Assembly: GCF_019216885.1 (NCBI RefSeq)
Contig: NZ_JAAQRC020000002.1
Location: forward strand, 646,001 to 710,000
DNA from: Methylobacterium sp. SyP6R
Lineage (GTDB): Bacteria > Pseudomonadota > Alphaproteobacteria > Rhizobiales > Beijerinckiaceae
Length of the DNA: 64,000 bases
Direction of reading: 5' to 3'
Position 1 is the first letter of the stretch. Each line of letters opens with the position of its first letter. A program made the translations under genes and the position numbers. Shown here one piece after another: positions 1-8,655 of this stretch. The notes below the pieces were generated by a model that was not told the DNA's origin, ran no database searches, and saw only the letters and a program-made list of their open reading frames with translations.

Positions 1-1
1 C

Positions 2-1147
2 GGCCGGCAGCAGGAGGGCTTCGGGCCGATGGACCGGAGCGTGACCCCGGCGGGGCGCCGCTCCAGCACCGCCCGCGGCTATCTCGACCAGGCGCGGGGA
101 CGGCCGAACCTCACCATCGTCACCCACGCGCTGACCGACCGGATCCTGTTCGAGGGGCGCCGCGCGGTCGCGGTCGCCTATCGGCGCAAGGGCGGATCGA
201 CGACGGCGCGGGCGCGCCGCGAGGTGCTGGTCTGCTCCGGGGCGATCGCCTCGCCGCAGATCCTGCAACGCTCGGGCGTCGGCCCGGCCGACCTCCTGCG
301 CGGCCTCGACATCCCGGTCGTGCAGGATCTTCCGGGGGTGGGCGAGAACCTCCAGGATCACCTGGAGATCTACGTCCAGTACGAGTGCCTGAAGCCGGTC
401 TCGCTGGCGCCGGCGCTGAAAGTCTACAACCAGCCCCTGATCGGGGCGCAATGGCTGTTTACTGGCACCGGCATCGGCGCCAGCAACCAGTTCGAGGCGG
501 GGGGCTTCATCCGGTCGAGCGACGATTTCGGCTGGCCGAACCTTCAGTACCACTTCCTGCCGCTCGCCATCAATTACAACGGCAGCAACGCGATCGAGAC
601 CCACGGCTTCCAGGCGCATGTCGGCTCGATGCGCTCGCCGAGCCGCGGGCGGGTGCGGCTCACCTCCCGCGATCCCGACGATCATCCGAGCATCCTGTTC
701 AACTACATGTCGACGGAGCAGGATTGGCGCGAGTTCCGGGACGCGATCCGCATCACCCGCGAGATCATGGCGCAGCCGGCGCTCGACCCGTATCGCGGCC
801 GCGAGATCAGCCCGGGACCGGCCCTGCGCAGCGATGCCGAGATCGACGCCTTCGTGCGTGCCCACGGCGAGACCGCCTATCATCCCTCGTGCTCGTGCAA
901 GATGGGCACCGACGCGATGGCGGTGGTCGACGCGGAGGGCCGCGTGCACGGTCTCGAGGCCTTACGGGTGGTGGACGCCTCGATCATGCCGCTGATCGTC
1001 ACCGGCAACCTCAACGCGCCGACCATCATGATGGCCGAGAAGATCGCCGACCGGATCCGGGGCCGCGCTCCGCTGCCGCGCAGCGACGCGCCCTACCACG
1101 TGGCGGGCGATGCCCCGGTCCGACGCCTCCCCGCCCGGGCGGCCTGA
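2..1147 (+). CDS. betA: choline dehydrogenase, 3' part (5' end outside window)
   Basis: GMC-family flavoprotein that oxidises choline to betaine aldehyde, the first step of glycine betaine synthesis. The frame is open from base 2, upstream of the first ATG at 29, so the gene starts before the window and about 380 C-terminal residues of an expected 550 are present. The translated segment follows BetA almost without gaps: the substrate-domain [11 protein letters not shown] and [14 protein letters not shown] stretches, and the C-terminal active-site region with the His of [10 protein letters not shown] and the Asn of [11 protein letters not shown]. Family members usually read CGTCKMG where this one has CSCKMG. 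The phosphorylcholine phosphatase gene follows on the same strand after 235 bases, which supports a choline pathway. Identification is firm; only the N-terminal FAD-binding half is unseen. Confidence 0.95.
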   Translation, partial: GRQQEGFGPMDRSVTPAGRRSSTARGYLDQARGRPNLTIVTHALTDRILFEGRRAVAVAYRRKGGSTTARARREVLVCSGAIASPQILQRSGVGPADLLRGLDIPVVQDLPGVGENLQDHLEIYVQYECLKPVSLAPALKVYNQPLIGAQWLFTGTGIGASNQFEAGGFIRSSDDFGWPNLQYHFLPLAINYNGSNAIETHGFQAHVGSMRSPSRGRVRLTSRDPDDHPSILFNYMSTEQDWREFRDAIRITREIMAQPALDPYRGREISPGPALRSDAEIDAFVRAHGETAYHPSCSCKMGTDAMAVVDAEGRVHGLEALRVVDASIMPLIVTGNLNAPTIMMAEKIADRIRGRAPLPRSDAPYHVAGDAPVRRLPARAA

Positions 1148-1382
1148 AGGCCGGCCGGCACCGGACACGGAGCCAGCTTGCGTAAGGTTCGCATGGACCG
1201 CGTGTGTCATACGAGCGTAATGCCTCTAGCTTAACGGTTCGCCGCTCGCGCCGTCGACTGATCAGCACGCAGACAAATTCGTTTCGTCGCGCGACCGTCC
1301 CGAATTCTCGCCAGGATACCCGACCCGCACTCAACCGCCGCGGGGCGGGCTCTTTTCGCAGCCCCCACCAGGAGGTTTATCC

Positions 1383-2438
1383 ATGAAGCGCTCGTTCGGC
1401 TGGCTCCTCGGCCTCGCCTTTCTCGGCCTGTCAGGTCAGGCCGACGCGGCCGAGCTGACGCACTGGCCCAAGGAGGCCGCCAGCCGGATCGACGCGATGA
1501 TCGCCGCGAATGCCAATACAGGCGCCTACGCGGTGTTTGACATGGACAACACGACCTACCGCAACGACCTGACCGAGGCCCTTCTGCCGTACCTCGAGAT
1601 GAAGGGCGTGCTGACTCGCGAAAACCTCGATCCCTCGCTCAAGCTGGTCCCGTTCAAGGACAAGGACGGGCAGAAGGAGAGCCTGTACAGCTACTACAAC
1701 CGGCTGTGCGAGATCGACGACCTGGTCTGCTATCCCTGGATCGCCCAGTCGTTCTCCGGGCTCACCCTGGCGCAGCTCAAGGTCCACCTCGACGAGATGA
1801 TGAGTTCGGCCAAGCCGATCCCGACGACCTACTACGACGGCGACATTCTGAAGAAGACCGAGGTCAAGATTCCCCAACTCTTCCGCGGCATGCAGGAACT
1901 GTATGCCAAGCTGATGGAGAACGGGATCGAGGTCTACGTCATGACGGCGGCGCACGAGGAACTGGTGCGCATGGTCGCCTCCGATCCGCGCTACGGCTAC
2001 AACGTCAAGCCGCAGAACGTGATCGGCGTCACGACGCTCCTCAAGGACCGCGCCACCGGCGCCCTGACGACGGCGCGCAAGCAGATCGCCGAGGGGCATT
2101 ACGACCCGAAGGCCAACATGCCGCTCGAGATCACGCCGTACCTCTGGACGCCGGCGACCTGGTTCGCCGGTAAGTACGCGGCGATCCTGACCTACATCGC
2201 GCCGTGGAAGAAGGCCGTCCTGGTCGCGGGCGACACGCCGAAAAGCGACGGCTACATGCTGCTTCACGGTGTCGATACCACGAAGGGCGGCCTGCGCGTC
2301 TGGGTCGACCGGAAAGCCAAGTACCGCACCGAGATCGACGGGATGCAGAAGGCCGCGGCGGCGGATCAGGCCAAGAACGGCCTGCCGGGAACGGCGGACA
2401 AGAACTGGATCGTGGTCAAGCCGGACGATATTCAGTAG
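1383..2438 (+). CDS. pchP: phosphorylcholine phosphatase, periplasmic HAD-family
   Basis: Hydrolyses phosphorylcholine to choline and phosphate, probably in the periplasm. The 351-residue product begins with a signal peptide (hydrophobic core about residues 5-18, cleavage near ADA-A at 21-24). HAD motif I is DMDNT at residues 53-57 with D53 the expected nucleophile; a TAAHEE segment supplies motif II near residue 190 and AGDTPKSD near residue 280 supplies the acidic motif IV. These motifs and the length match the Pseudomonas aeruginosa PchP family. A good ribosome site (AGGAGG, 1370-1375) precedes the ATG. It lies downstream of betA, so freed choline would feed directly into betaine synthesis. 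No terminator or operator is obvious between the two genes. Confidence 0.88.
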   Translation: MKRSFGWLLGLAFLGLSGQADAAELTHWPKEAASRIDAMIAANANTGAYAVFDMDNTTYRNDLTEALLPYLEMKGVLTRENLDPSLKLVPFKDKDGQKESLYSYYNRLCEIDDLVCYPWIAQSFSGLTLAQLKVHLDEMMSSAKPIPTTYYDGDILKKTEVKIPQLFRGMQELYAKLMENGIEVYVMTAAHEELVRMVASDPRYGYNVKPQNVIGVTTLLKDRATGALTTARKQIAEGHYDPKANMPLEITPYLWTPATWFAGKYAAILTYIAPWKKAVLVAGDTPKSDGYMLLHGVDTTKGGLRVWVDRKAKYRTEIDGMQKAAAADQAKNGLPGTADKNWIVVKPDDIQ

Positions 2439-2488
2439 GGTCGATACGCCTTCCGGAAGGGGCGGGGGACGCGTTCGACCGGGCCGGC

Positions 2489-3436
2489 TCAAGCCCGGAC
2501 GGGCGCCGGCGACGACGGGACTCGAGCCTGCGGCACGACGCCGTAGATCCGCCCCGCCGTGCCGAGGAAGAAGGCTTCCTGCTCCGCCGGGGGCAGGGCC
2601 GCGACGATCGCCTTGACGCCGTCGATCATCGGGGCGAGTTCCGCGCACAGGCTGTCGACCGGGAAGTTCGAGCCGAACATCACCCGGTCCGCCCCGAACA
2701 GATCGATCAGGGTCCGCACCACCGGCCCGTTCAGCTCCGGCGTCCAGGCCCGGCCCGGCTGGCCGAGGCCCGAGGCCTTGACGGCGACGTTCGGGCGGGC
2801 GGCGAAGCGGGCCATCGCATCGCGCCAGAGCCCGAGGCTATCGGGATCGCGGCGCGACGGCAGGCCGGCATGGTTGAGAATGATCGTGGTGTCGGGGAAG
2901 TCGCGGGCGAGTTCGACGGCCTCGTCGAGGTTCCACCACGGCGTCTGCAGGTCGAAGCACAGGCCGTGACCGCACAGGAGCGCGTAGCCGGCGCGCCAGA
3001 TCTCGTCCGACATCAGGGTCCGGCACGTCCCGACCTCGTCGGGCGCGGCCGGGCCGCCCGGCTTGTGGCGCACGCTGCGCACCAGCGGGCAGGCGGCCTG
3101 TCCCGCCAGCACCGTCGCGACGTCGGCGCGGTCGAGCCAGGCCTGCGCGACGATCGCGTTGGGAAGGCCCCATTCGGCGGACAGCCCCGCGGCATAGGCG
3201 GTCTCGCCGAGCGGGTCGCCCGGGTCCCACTCGGTCTCGACATAGACGCTGGCGACGATGTCGTGCGGGCCGGCGTCGCGGCGGTACTCGTCCGGCAGGT
3301 AGCGCCGCTTGATCGCCTCGTAGTCGCCGTAGCGGAACGGGATTCGCACGCCGGGCTTCAGCCAGGGATGGGGGTTGCGGTCGGGCTCCCAGAAATGCTG
3401 GTGCGCGTCGAGGATCGGGCCGTCGTAGCGGGACAT
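2489..3436 (-). CDS. amidohydrolase_2 family (fuconolactonase-like), first copy
   Basis: A 315-residue metal-dependent hydrolase of the COG3618 family, whose characterised members open sugar lactones such as L-fucono-1,5-lactone. The N-terminal metal motif is DAHQHFW (about residues 10-16), followed by SVYVETEW, an ILNHAGLP strand and the C-terminal FGSNFPVD strand that normally carries the last acidic ligand, so the TIM barrel looks complete. The ATG at 3436 is 11 bases after the stop of the adjacent MFS gene, giving a transporter-hydrolase pair. A paralogue at 6165-7097 is paired with another MFS gene in the same operon. A lactonase role in acid-sugar catabolism is inferred from family and neighbours; the substrate is unknown. 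Confidence 0.8.
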   Translation of the reverse strand: MSRYDGPILDAHQHFWEPDRNPHPWLKPGVRIPFRYGDYEAIKRRYLPDEYRRDAGPHDIVASVYVETEWDPGDPLGETAYAAGLSAEWGLPNAIVAQAWLDRADVATVLAGQAACPLVRSVRHKPGGPAAPDEVGTCRTLMSDEIWRAGYALLCGHGLCFDLQTPWWNLDEAVELARDFPDTTIILNHAGLPSRRDPDSLGLWRDAMARFAARPNVAVKASGLGQPGRAWTPELNGPVVRTLIDLFGADRVMFGSNFPVDSLCAELAPMIDGVKAIVAALPPAEQEAFFLGTAGRIYGVVPQARVPSSPAPVRA

Positions 3437-3447
3437 CGGCGCCTCGT

Positions 3448-4722
3448 TCAGGCTTTCGGGTAAGCGATCAACATCGTGCCGGCGACGTAGACGAGGGCGC
3501 AGGCGGCAAAGAACATCAGCACCGCCAGGTAGGCGCCGGTGGCCTGCAGGATCAGCCCGGTGAGGATCGGCACCGCGATGCCGCTGGCCGAGCCCGCGAA
3601 GTTCATGATCCCGCCGACGAGGCCGACCTTGTCCCTGGGCGCGAGCAGCGGCGGCAGGCTCCAGTAGAGGCTGCCCCAGTAGAGAAAGAAGAGCGTCACC
3701 GAGAGGAGCGCCACCGCGCCGACCGGATCGGCCACCTGCGGCAGGGCGACGAAGGTCGCGAAGACGGCGAGGCCGGAGACGCCCAGCATGCCCCGGTAGA
3801 CGGCAGCCCGCGACCAGCCGCGGGCGAACAGGGCGTCGGCGGTGAAGCCGGCAAACAGCGAGCCCGACATGCCGGCGAGGAAGATCACGAAGGTCGCCGC
3901 GCCCATCTGCTTGAGGTCGAAGCCGCGGGCCTGGGCAAGGTAGCTCGGGCCCCAGGTGAGCAGGCCGAAATTGATCATCGCCCAGGCCATCCGGCCGAGC
4001 ATCAGGCCGGCGAGCGAGCGGGCGGTGATCCGGGACGGAGCTTCCGAGGCGCGCCCGCCCTCCGGCACGGCCCGGATGGCGGCGAGTTCGGCGGCGTTGA
4101 CCTGCGGATGCATCGCGGGATCGTCGCGCAGGATGCGCCAGGCCAGCGCCCCGAGGGCGATGGTGCCGAGGCCGGCGGCCAGGAAAGCGAGGCGCCAGGA
4201 ATCGAGGGCGAGGATCAGGAACGAGATGATGACGCCGCCGAAGGCGGCCCCGAGGGGCGAGCCCGAATCCATCAGCACCGCGCCCCGGCCCCGCTCCTGC
4301 GGCGACAGCCAGATCGCGTTGAGCTTGGCGCCGGCGGGAAACAGCGGCGCTTCCGCCGCGCCGAGGCCGAGCCGGGTCAGGAGGAGCGACAGCCCGCCGG
4401 TCGCGAAGGCGGCCAGCGACTGGAACAGCCCCCAGGCGAGGGTGGCGCCCGCCATCAGGCGGCGCGGGCCGTAGCGGTCGATGAGCCAGCCGCCCGGCAC
4501 CTGGAGCAGCGCGTAGGTCCAGAAGAAGGCCGAAAGGATCACGCCCTGCATCGTCGGCGAGAGGTCGAACTCGCGGGCGATGGTCGGCATCGCGATCGAC
4601 AGGGCGGTGCGGTCGATCAGGTTGATGACGACGAGCGCGAACACGACCGCGAAGATGCGCCAGCGCACCCGCGTGGCGGCGGCGCTCGCGACGGCGCCGG
4701 ATCCGGCGATGGTGGCGTCCAT
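3448..4722 (-). CDS. MFS transporter, anion:cation symporter family
   Basis: A 424-residue, 12-helix major facilitator permease. An N-terminal cytoplasmic tail is followed by helix 1 with the IDRTALSIAMP signature typical of the hexuronate/tartrate/phthalate branch, and the loop 2-3 motif WLIDRYGPRRLM marks the MFS family. It probably imports an organic acid or acid sugar by proton symport across the inner membrane. The gene lies between amidohydrolase 2489-3436 and a second MFS gene, all on the minus strand, fitting uptake of the substrate hydrolysed by the adjacent amidohydrolase. GGAGGAAA sits just upstream of the ATG at 4722. Three different permeases in one operon suggest several related substrates or stages of a pathway. 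Confidence 0.82.
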   Translation of the reverse strand: MDATIAGSGAVASAAATRVRWRIFAVVFALVVINLIDRTALSIAMPTIAREFDLSPTMQGVILSAFFWTYALLQVPGGWLIDRYGPRRLMAGATLAWGLFQSLAAFATGGLSLLLTRLGLGAAEAPLFPAGAKLNAIWLSPQERGRGAVLMDSGSPLGAAFGGVIISFLILALDSWRLAFLAAGLGTIALGALAWRILRDDPAMHPQVNAAELAAIRAVPEGGRASEAPSRITARSLAGLMLGRMAWAMINFGLLTWGPSYLAQARGFDLKQMGAATFVIFLAGMSGSLFAGFTADALFARGWSRAAVYRGMLGVSGLAVFATFVALPQVADPVGAVALLSVTLFFLYWGSLYWSLPPLLAPRDKVGLVGGIMNFAGSASGIAVPILTGLILQATGAYLAVLMFFAACALVYVAGTMLIAYPKA

Positions 4723-4797
4723 GGGGTGTTTCCTCCATTGGTCCGCCCCGGGGCTCTCCCGGCCCCTTGGGCGGTGATGGTTGCGGCGGCGCCCTGC

Positions 4798-6102
4798 TCA
4801 GCGGTTCACCAGCCGGGCCGGGATCAGGAAGATCAGGCCCGCGGCCAGCACCAGGGTCGCGGCGAGGAACAGGATCGAGAGCTCGGTCTTGCCGGTCGCC
4901 TGCGAGGTCCAGCCGACGATGGCCGGGCCGAAGAAGCCCGAGAGGTTGGCAAACGAGTTCAGCACCGCGAGCCCGCCCGCCGCGGCGACGCCCGAGAGCA
5001 TGGCGGTCGGCAGGTTCCAGAACAGCGGCGGGATGGCGAGGATGCCCGCGGTGGCGATGCAGAGCGCGAACACGCCGAGGACCGGCTGGCTCTGCCACAG
5101 CACCGAGAGCCCGAGGCCGACCGCGCCCGTCAGGTAGAGCCCGGCGAGGTGCCAGCGGCGCTCGCGGAACCGGTCGGAGCTGCGGCTGACGAGCACCATC
5201 GAGGCGATGGCGCACAGGCTCGGCAGGGCTGAGACCAATCCGACCATCGCCGGATCCTTGACGCCCATATTGGTGATGAGCGTCGGCAGCCAGAAGTTCA
5301 GGCCGTAGAGGCACAGGTTGCAGATGAAGAAGATCCCGGTCATCAGGATCAGGTAGCGGTTGGTCAACGCGGCACGCAGGGTCAGCGCGGGCTTGGCCGC
5401 CCGCTCCGCGGCGAGGTCCTCGGCGATCGCCGCCTTCTCCGGCGCGTCGAGCCAGCGCGCCTGCTCGACCCGGTCCTCGAGCAGCAGCAGCAGGGCGATG
5501 CCGATGACGACGCTCGGCAGCGATTCGAGCAGGAACAGCCACTGCCAGCCGGCATAGCCGAGCACACCCGACATCCTTCCGAGGATCAGGCCCGAGACCG
5601 GGCCGCCGATCAGCCCGGCGACGCCGAGCCCGATGAAGAACAGGCCGACGACCCGGCCCCGGCGCTCGGCCGGGAACCAGGCGCTCAGGTAATAGATCAC
5701 GCCGGGCATGAAGCCGGCCTCGGCGAGACCGAGGGCGAAGCGCACGGCGTAGAACTGCCAGGCGGTCTGCACCAGCATCGTCGCGGCCGAGATCAGGCCC
5801 CACGTCACCATGATCCGGGCGAGCCAGGTGCGGGCGCCGACCCGGTGCAGGATCAGGTTGCTCGGCAACTCGAACAGGAAGTAGCCGAGAAAGAAGATGC
5901 CGGCGCCGGCGCCGTAGACCGCGTCGCTGAATTGCAGGTCGGAGGCCATCTGGAGCTTGGCGAAGCCGACATTGACCCTGTCGAGATAGGCCGCGAGGAA
6001 GGCCAGGATCAGCAGCGGCACGATGCGCGCCGTCGCCTTCCTGTAGGCCGAATCCCGGATCGAGAGGCCGGCGCTCGCGGCCGGCATGGCGATGGTGGAC
6101 AT
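4798..6102 (-). CDS. MFS transporter, ACS family (second permease)
   Basis: A 434-residue major facilitator permease of the anion:cation symporter family. Helix 1 ends in AAYLDRVNVGFAK, helix 2 contains GYFLFELPSNL, and the RIMVTWG and AEAGFMPGVIYYLS segments are the standard signature of tartrate, 4-hydroxyphenylacetate and phthalate carriers. The ATG at 6102 was chosen over upstream open frame because GGGAGGAAACCGTT directly precedes it. It shares only family-level similarity with the permeases on either side, so it is not a fresh duplication. Neighbouring amidohydrolases and the PdxA-like dehydrogenase argue for organic-acid or acid-sugar uptake; the actual substrate cannot be read from sequence. 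Confidence 0.82.
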   Translation of the reverse strand: MSTIAMPAASAGLSIRDSAYRKATARIVPLLILAFLAAYLDRVNVGFAKLQMASDLQFSDAVYGAGAGIFFLGYFLFELPSNLILHRVGARTWLARIMVTWGLISAATMLVQTAWQFYAVRFALGLAEAGFMPGVIYYLSAWFPAERRGRVVGLFFIGLGVAGLIGGPVSGLILGRMSGVLGYAGWQWLFLLESLPSVVIGIALLLLLEDRVEQARWLDAPEKAAIAEDLAAERAAKPALTLRAALTNRYLILMTGIFFICNLCLYGLNFWLPTLITNMGVKDPAMVGLVSALPSLCAIASMVLVSRSSDRFRERRWHLAGLYLTGAVGLGLSVLWQSQPVLGVFALCIATAGILAIPPLFWNLPTAMLSGVAAAGGLAVLNSFANLSGFFGPAIVGWTSQATGKTELSILFLAATLVLAAGLIFLIPARLVNR

Positions 6103-6164
6103 AACGGTTTCCTCCCACGAATTGTCTGGCGTTGCGGGGGTTGTTGTTGGTCGTCGCGTGTCGA

Positions 6165-7097
6165 TCACATCCGGTAGACGCGCCGGGCGGTCTCCGAGAA
6201 CACCTTGCGCAGCCGCTCCGGATCGCGGGTGCCGAGGCCGCGCATCACCGCCGTGACGATCCTGGGCACGTCGGCCGAGAGGCCGCTGACCGGCAGGTTG
6301 CTGGCGAACATCACGCGGTCGTCGCCGAAGAGCGCGACCGTCTCGGCGACCACCCGCACGGTGCTGGCCTCGTCGAAGCGCCCGCCGCGCAGGCCGAACT
6401 CGGAGAGCTTGACGCTGACCTGCGGCAAGGCCGCCAGGGCCTCCATGCCCCGGCGCCAGGCGGACAGCCCGGCCTCGGAGCGGTCGAGCGGCAGGCCGCA
6501 ATGGTTGAGCACGACGGACAAGCCCGGCAGCCCGGCCACGACCGCGGCGGCCTCCGTCAGGTGCCAGAACGGCACCCGCAAATCCCAGGACAGGCCGTGC
6601 GCGGGGAGGCGCGCGAGGCCCGCACGCCAGATCTCGTCCTGGAGCGAGCCCGCCTCGCCGGCGACCGACAGGCCGGGTGCCGCGGCGGTGACCGGCTTCG
6701 AGCGGACGCCCCGGAAGGCGGGGCTCCGGCGATGCGCGGCCAGCACCGCATCGAGGTCGTGCTGGAGGAACGAGACGTGGCCGACCGTGACGCCCGGCAG
6801 GCCGTCGCGGGCCCGCACGGCGTCGAGAAAGCGGGTCTCCGCCACCTGCTCGTCGCGGGCGCGCTCCGCCTCGACATGGACGGTCGCGGCGAGGCGGAGC
6901 GGCCGGCAATCCCGCCGCAGGTCGGCGACCGCGTAGTCGCGGCGCAAGGCTTCGTAGGGGCCGAGGAAGAACGCCGCGCCGGCATAGCCCTCCTGGAGCC
7001 AGGGATAATGGCCGTCCTGCAAGGCCCAGAGGTGGTGATGGGCGTCGACGATTCCCTCGGGCAGGATCTCGTTCAGGAAGGAGATGGGATCGGCCAT
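6165..7097 (-). CDS. amidohydrolase_2 family, second copy
   Basis: A 310-residue COG3618-type metal hydrolase paralogous to 2489-3436. It keeps the metal motif DAHHHLW (about residues 18-24), VHVEAE, LNHCGLP and FASNLPVS, so the active site appears intact, but the remaining sequence is quite divergent from the first copy. That suggests a different lactone or ester rather than a redundant enzyme. The ATG at 7097 begins nine bases after the stop of the MFS gene 7106-8395, repeating the permease-hydrolase arrangement seen at 3448-3436. Expected role: cytoplasmic ring opening of a lactone formed from an imported acid sugar. Confidence 0.78.
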   Translation of the reverse strand: MADPISFLNEILPEGIVDAHHHLWALQDGHYPWLQEGYAGAAFFLGPYEALRRDYAVADLRRDCRPLRLAATVHVEAERARDEQVAETRFLDAVRARDGLPGVTVGHVSFLQHDLDAVLAAHRRSPAFRGVRSKPVTAAAPGLSVAGEAGSLQDEIWRAGLARLPAHGLSWDLRVPFWHLTEAAAVVAGLPGLSVVLNHCGLPLDRSEAGLSAWRRGMEALAALPQVSVKLSEFGLRGGRFDEASTVRVVAETVALFGDDRVMFASNLPVSGLSADVPRIVTAVMRGLGTRDPERLRKVFSETARRVYRM

Positions 7098-7105
7098 GGC
7101 GGCGC

Positions 7106-8395
7106 TCACTCGGCCGGGACCGTGTGGGCGACGGCCGGGGCTGAGCCCGCGACCTGCACCTGGGGCTTGATCCGGAAGGTCGCGGCGGCGCCGACGAGGA
7201 GCAGGCCGATCGAGCCGGCGAAGGGCAGGGTCCAGTTCCCGGTGGCGTCGATGATGAGGCCGAACAGGATCGGCGAGAGGATGCCGGCCACCGCCGAGCC
7301 CGCATTCATCAGCCCGCTCGCGGTGCCGGCGTGGCGCGGCGCCACGTCCATCGGCACGGCCCAGATCGGCCCGATCGTCAATTCGATCATGAAGAACGCG
7401 CCGCTGAGCAGGAGCGCGATGGCGGTGAGGTCGCGCACGAACAGGACCGGGACCAGGAAGGCGGCGGCGCCCAGGAAGCTGACCAGGATGACCCGGGCGC
7501 GCGCCGCCTCCAGGCTGCCGGTGCGGCGGTAGACCCAGTCGCAGATCACCCCGCCGACGGTGTCGCCGACGACGCCGGCGAAGAACACGCCGGAGGACAG
7601 GATCGCCGAGTTCTTGATGTCGAGATCGTAGCCGTGCTTGAAGAATACCGGCAGCCAGGTGAAGAACAGCCAGCCGGTCCAGCCGTAGCAGAAATAGACC
7701 ATCATGGTCGGGGCCATGCGGCGCAGGAGCGGTCCCCACGGCACCGCGTCGGCCTTGCCCTTGCTCAAGTCGTAGGGCGGCACGTCGGCGAGGTCGTCGG
7801 CGATCACGCCGCGATGGGTGCGCGGATCGTCCCGGAAGTAGCGCCACCAGGCCGCGACCCAGACGGCGGTGACCGCGCCCAGCACCACGAACGACATCCG
7901 CCACGACAGGGTGAGGATGAGGAGGGCGACGAGCGGCGGGGTGACCGCGTTGCCCAGGCGCGAGCAGGAATGGGTGATCCCCTGCGCGAAGCCGCGCCGG
8001 GCGCGCGGCGTCCAGTTGGTGAGGGCCCGGCCGGCGGCGGGGAGCGTCGCGCCCTCGCCGATGCCGAGGACGAAGCGCACGGCGAGCAAGGCCGCAAAGC
8101 TGCCGACGAGCCCGGTGCCGATCGTGGTCAGAACCCAGATCAGGCCGCAGACCAGCAGCGTCACCCGCGAGCCGATCCGGTCGGCGATCCAGCCGCCGAT
8201 CACCTGGAACACCGCGTAGGAATAGGCGAAGGCCGAGAAGGCGATGCCGAGCTGGGTGTTGGTCATCCCCAGCTCGGCCTGGATCGAGGAGGCCGCCGTC
8301 GACAGGTTGACCCGGTCGACGTAGAGCAGGAACGACATCGTGGAGAGCAGGATCAGGACGTTGAGCGGCGCGCCTCCGCGGCGATACCCGAACAT
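7106..8395 (-). CDS. MFS transporter, ACS family (third permease)
   Basis: A 429-residue permease with 12 predicted helices. Helix 1 carries LYVDRVNLSTAA, the 2-3 loop GGWIADRIGSR, and the fourth helix region GIGEGATLPAAGRAL, all typical of the glucarate/galactonate branch of the anion:cation symporters. The ATG at 8395 is preceded by GGGAGGAAAT. This is the first permease downstream of the pdxA-like gene, separated from it by 260 bases that contain a palindromic repeat element (8481-8604); that element may partly isolate the two transcription units. Import of an acid sugar is the best inference. Confidence 0.82.
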   Translation of the reverse strand: MFGYRRGGAPLNVLILLSTMSFLLYVDRVNLSTAASSIQAELGMTNTQLGIAFSAFAYSYAVFQVIGGWIADRIGSRVTLLVCGLIWVLTTIGTGLVGSFAALLAVRFVLGIGEGATLPAAGRALTNWTPRARRGFAQGITHSCSRLGNAVTPPLVALLILTLSWRMSFVVLGAVTAVWVAAWWRYFRDDPRTHRGVIADDLADVPPYDLSKGKADAVPWGPLLRRMAPTMMVYFCYGWTGWLFFTWLPVFFKHGYDLDIKNSAILSSGVFFAGVVGDTVGGVICDWVYRRTGSLEAARARVILVSFLGAAAFLVPVLFVRDLTAIALLLSGAFFMIELTIGPIWAVPMDVAPRHAGTASGLMNAGSAVAGILSPILFGLIIDATGNWTLPFAGSIGLLLVGAAATFRIKPQVQVAGSAPAVAHTVPAE

Positions 8396-8480
8396 GATTT
8401 CCTCCCGTCGTCATGGTTTTTCATGATCGTGCGGTTTCTTGTTTTGATTTTTATCGATTGTCTGCTTCGCCTCGCCCTCG

Positions 8481-8604
8481 ACCTCATCCTGAGGTGTCGG
8501 TCGATCAGCGATCGACTGACCTCGAAGGAGGCCTCCAGAAGCCGCAGCTTTGGCTGAAGCCCTCCTTCGAGGCTGCTGCAAGCAGCAGCACCTCAGGATG
8601 AGGT
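8481..8604. repeat. dispersed palindromic repeat, copy 1
   Basis: A 124-bp element bounded by ACCTCATCCTGAGGTG and its reverse complement, with a second pair of arms inside (CGAAGGAGG near 8523 and CCTCCTTCGAGG near 8560). It can fold into one long interrupted hairpin. A related 121-bp copy lies at 50766-50886 with the same ends and inner arms but different loop sequence. It sits between the MFS gene and the PdxA-like gene and could act as a transcription or mRNA-processing signal. No open reading frame of its own is credible. Confidence 0.85.
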
Positions 8605-8655
8605 CGCGAGTGGGGTACCGGTGACGTCGTCGCGCAGATTGCGCCGGTCAGGCGC

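Noticed and set aside
1148..1382. Small genes between betA and pchP
   Set aside because: Short frames on both strands have no ribosome site or protein-like composition.
2489..6118. A single open frame of over 1200 codons on the minus strand
   Set aside because: Only its last 315 codons (2489-3436) look like protein; the rest is antisense or out-of-frame to two MFS genes and is a GC-rich shadow.
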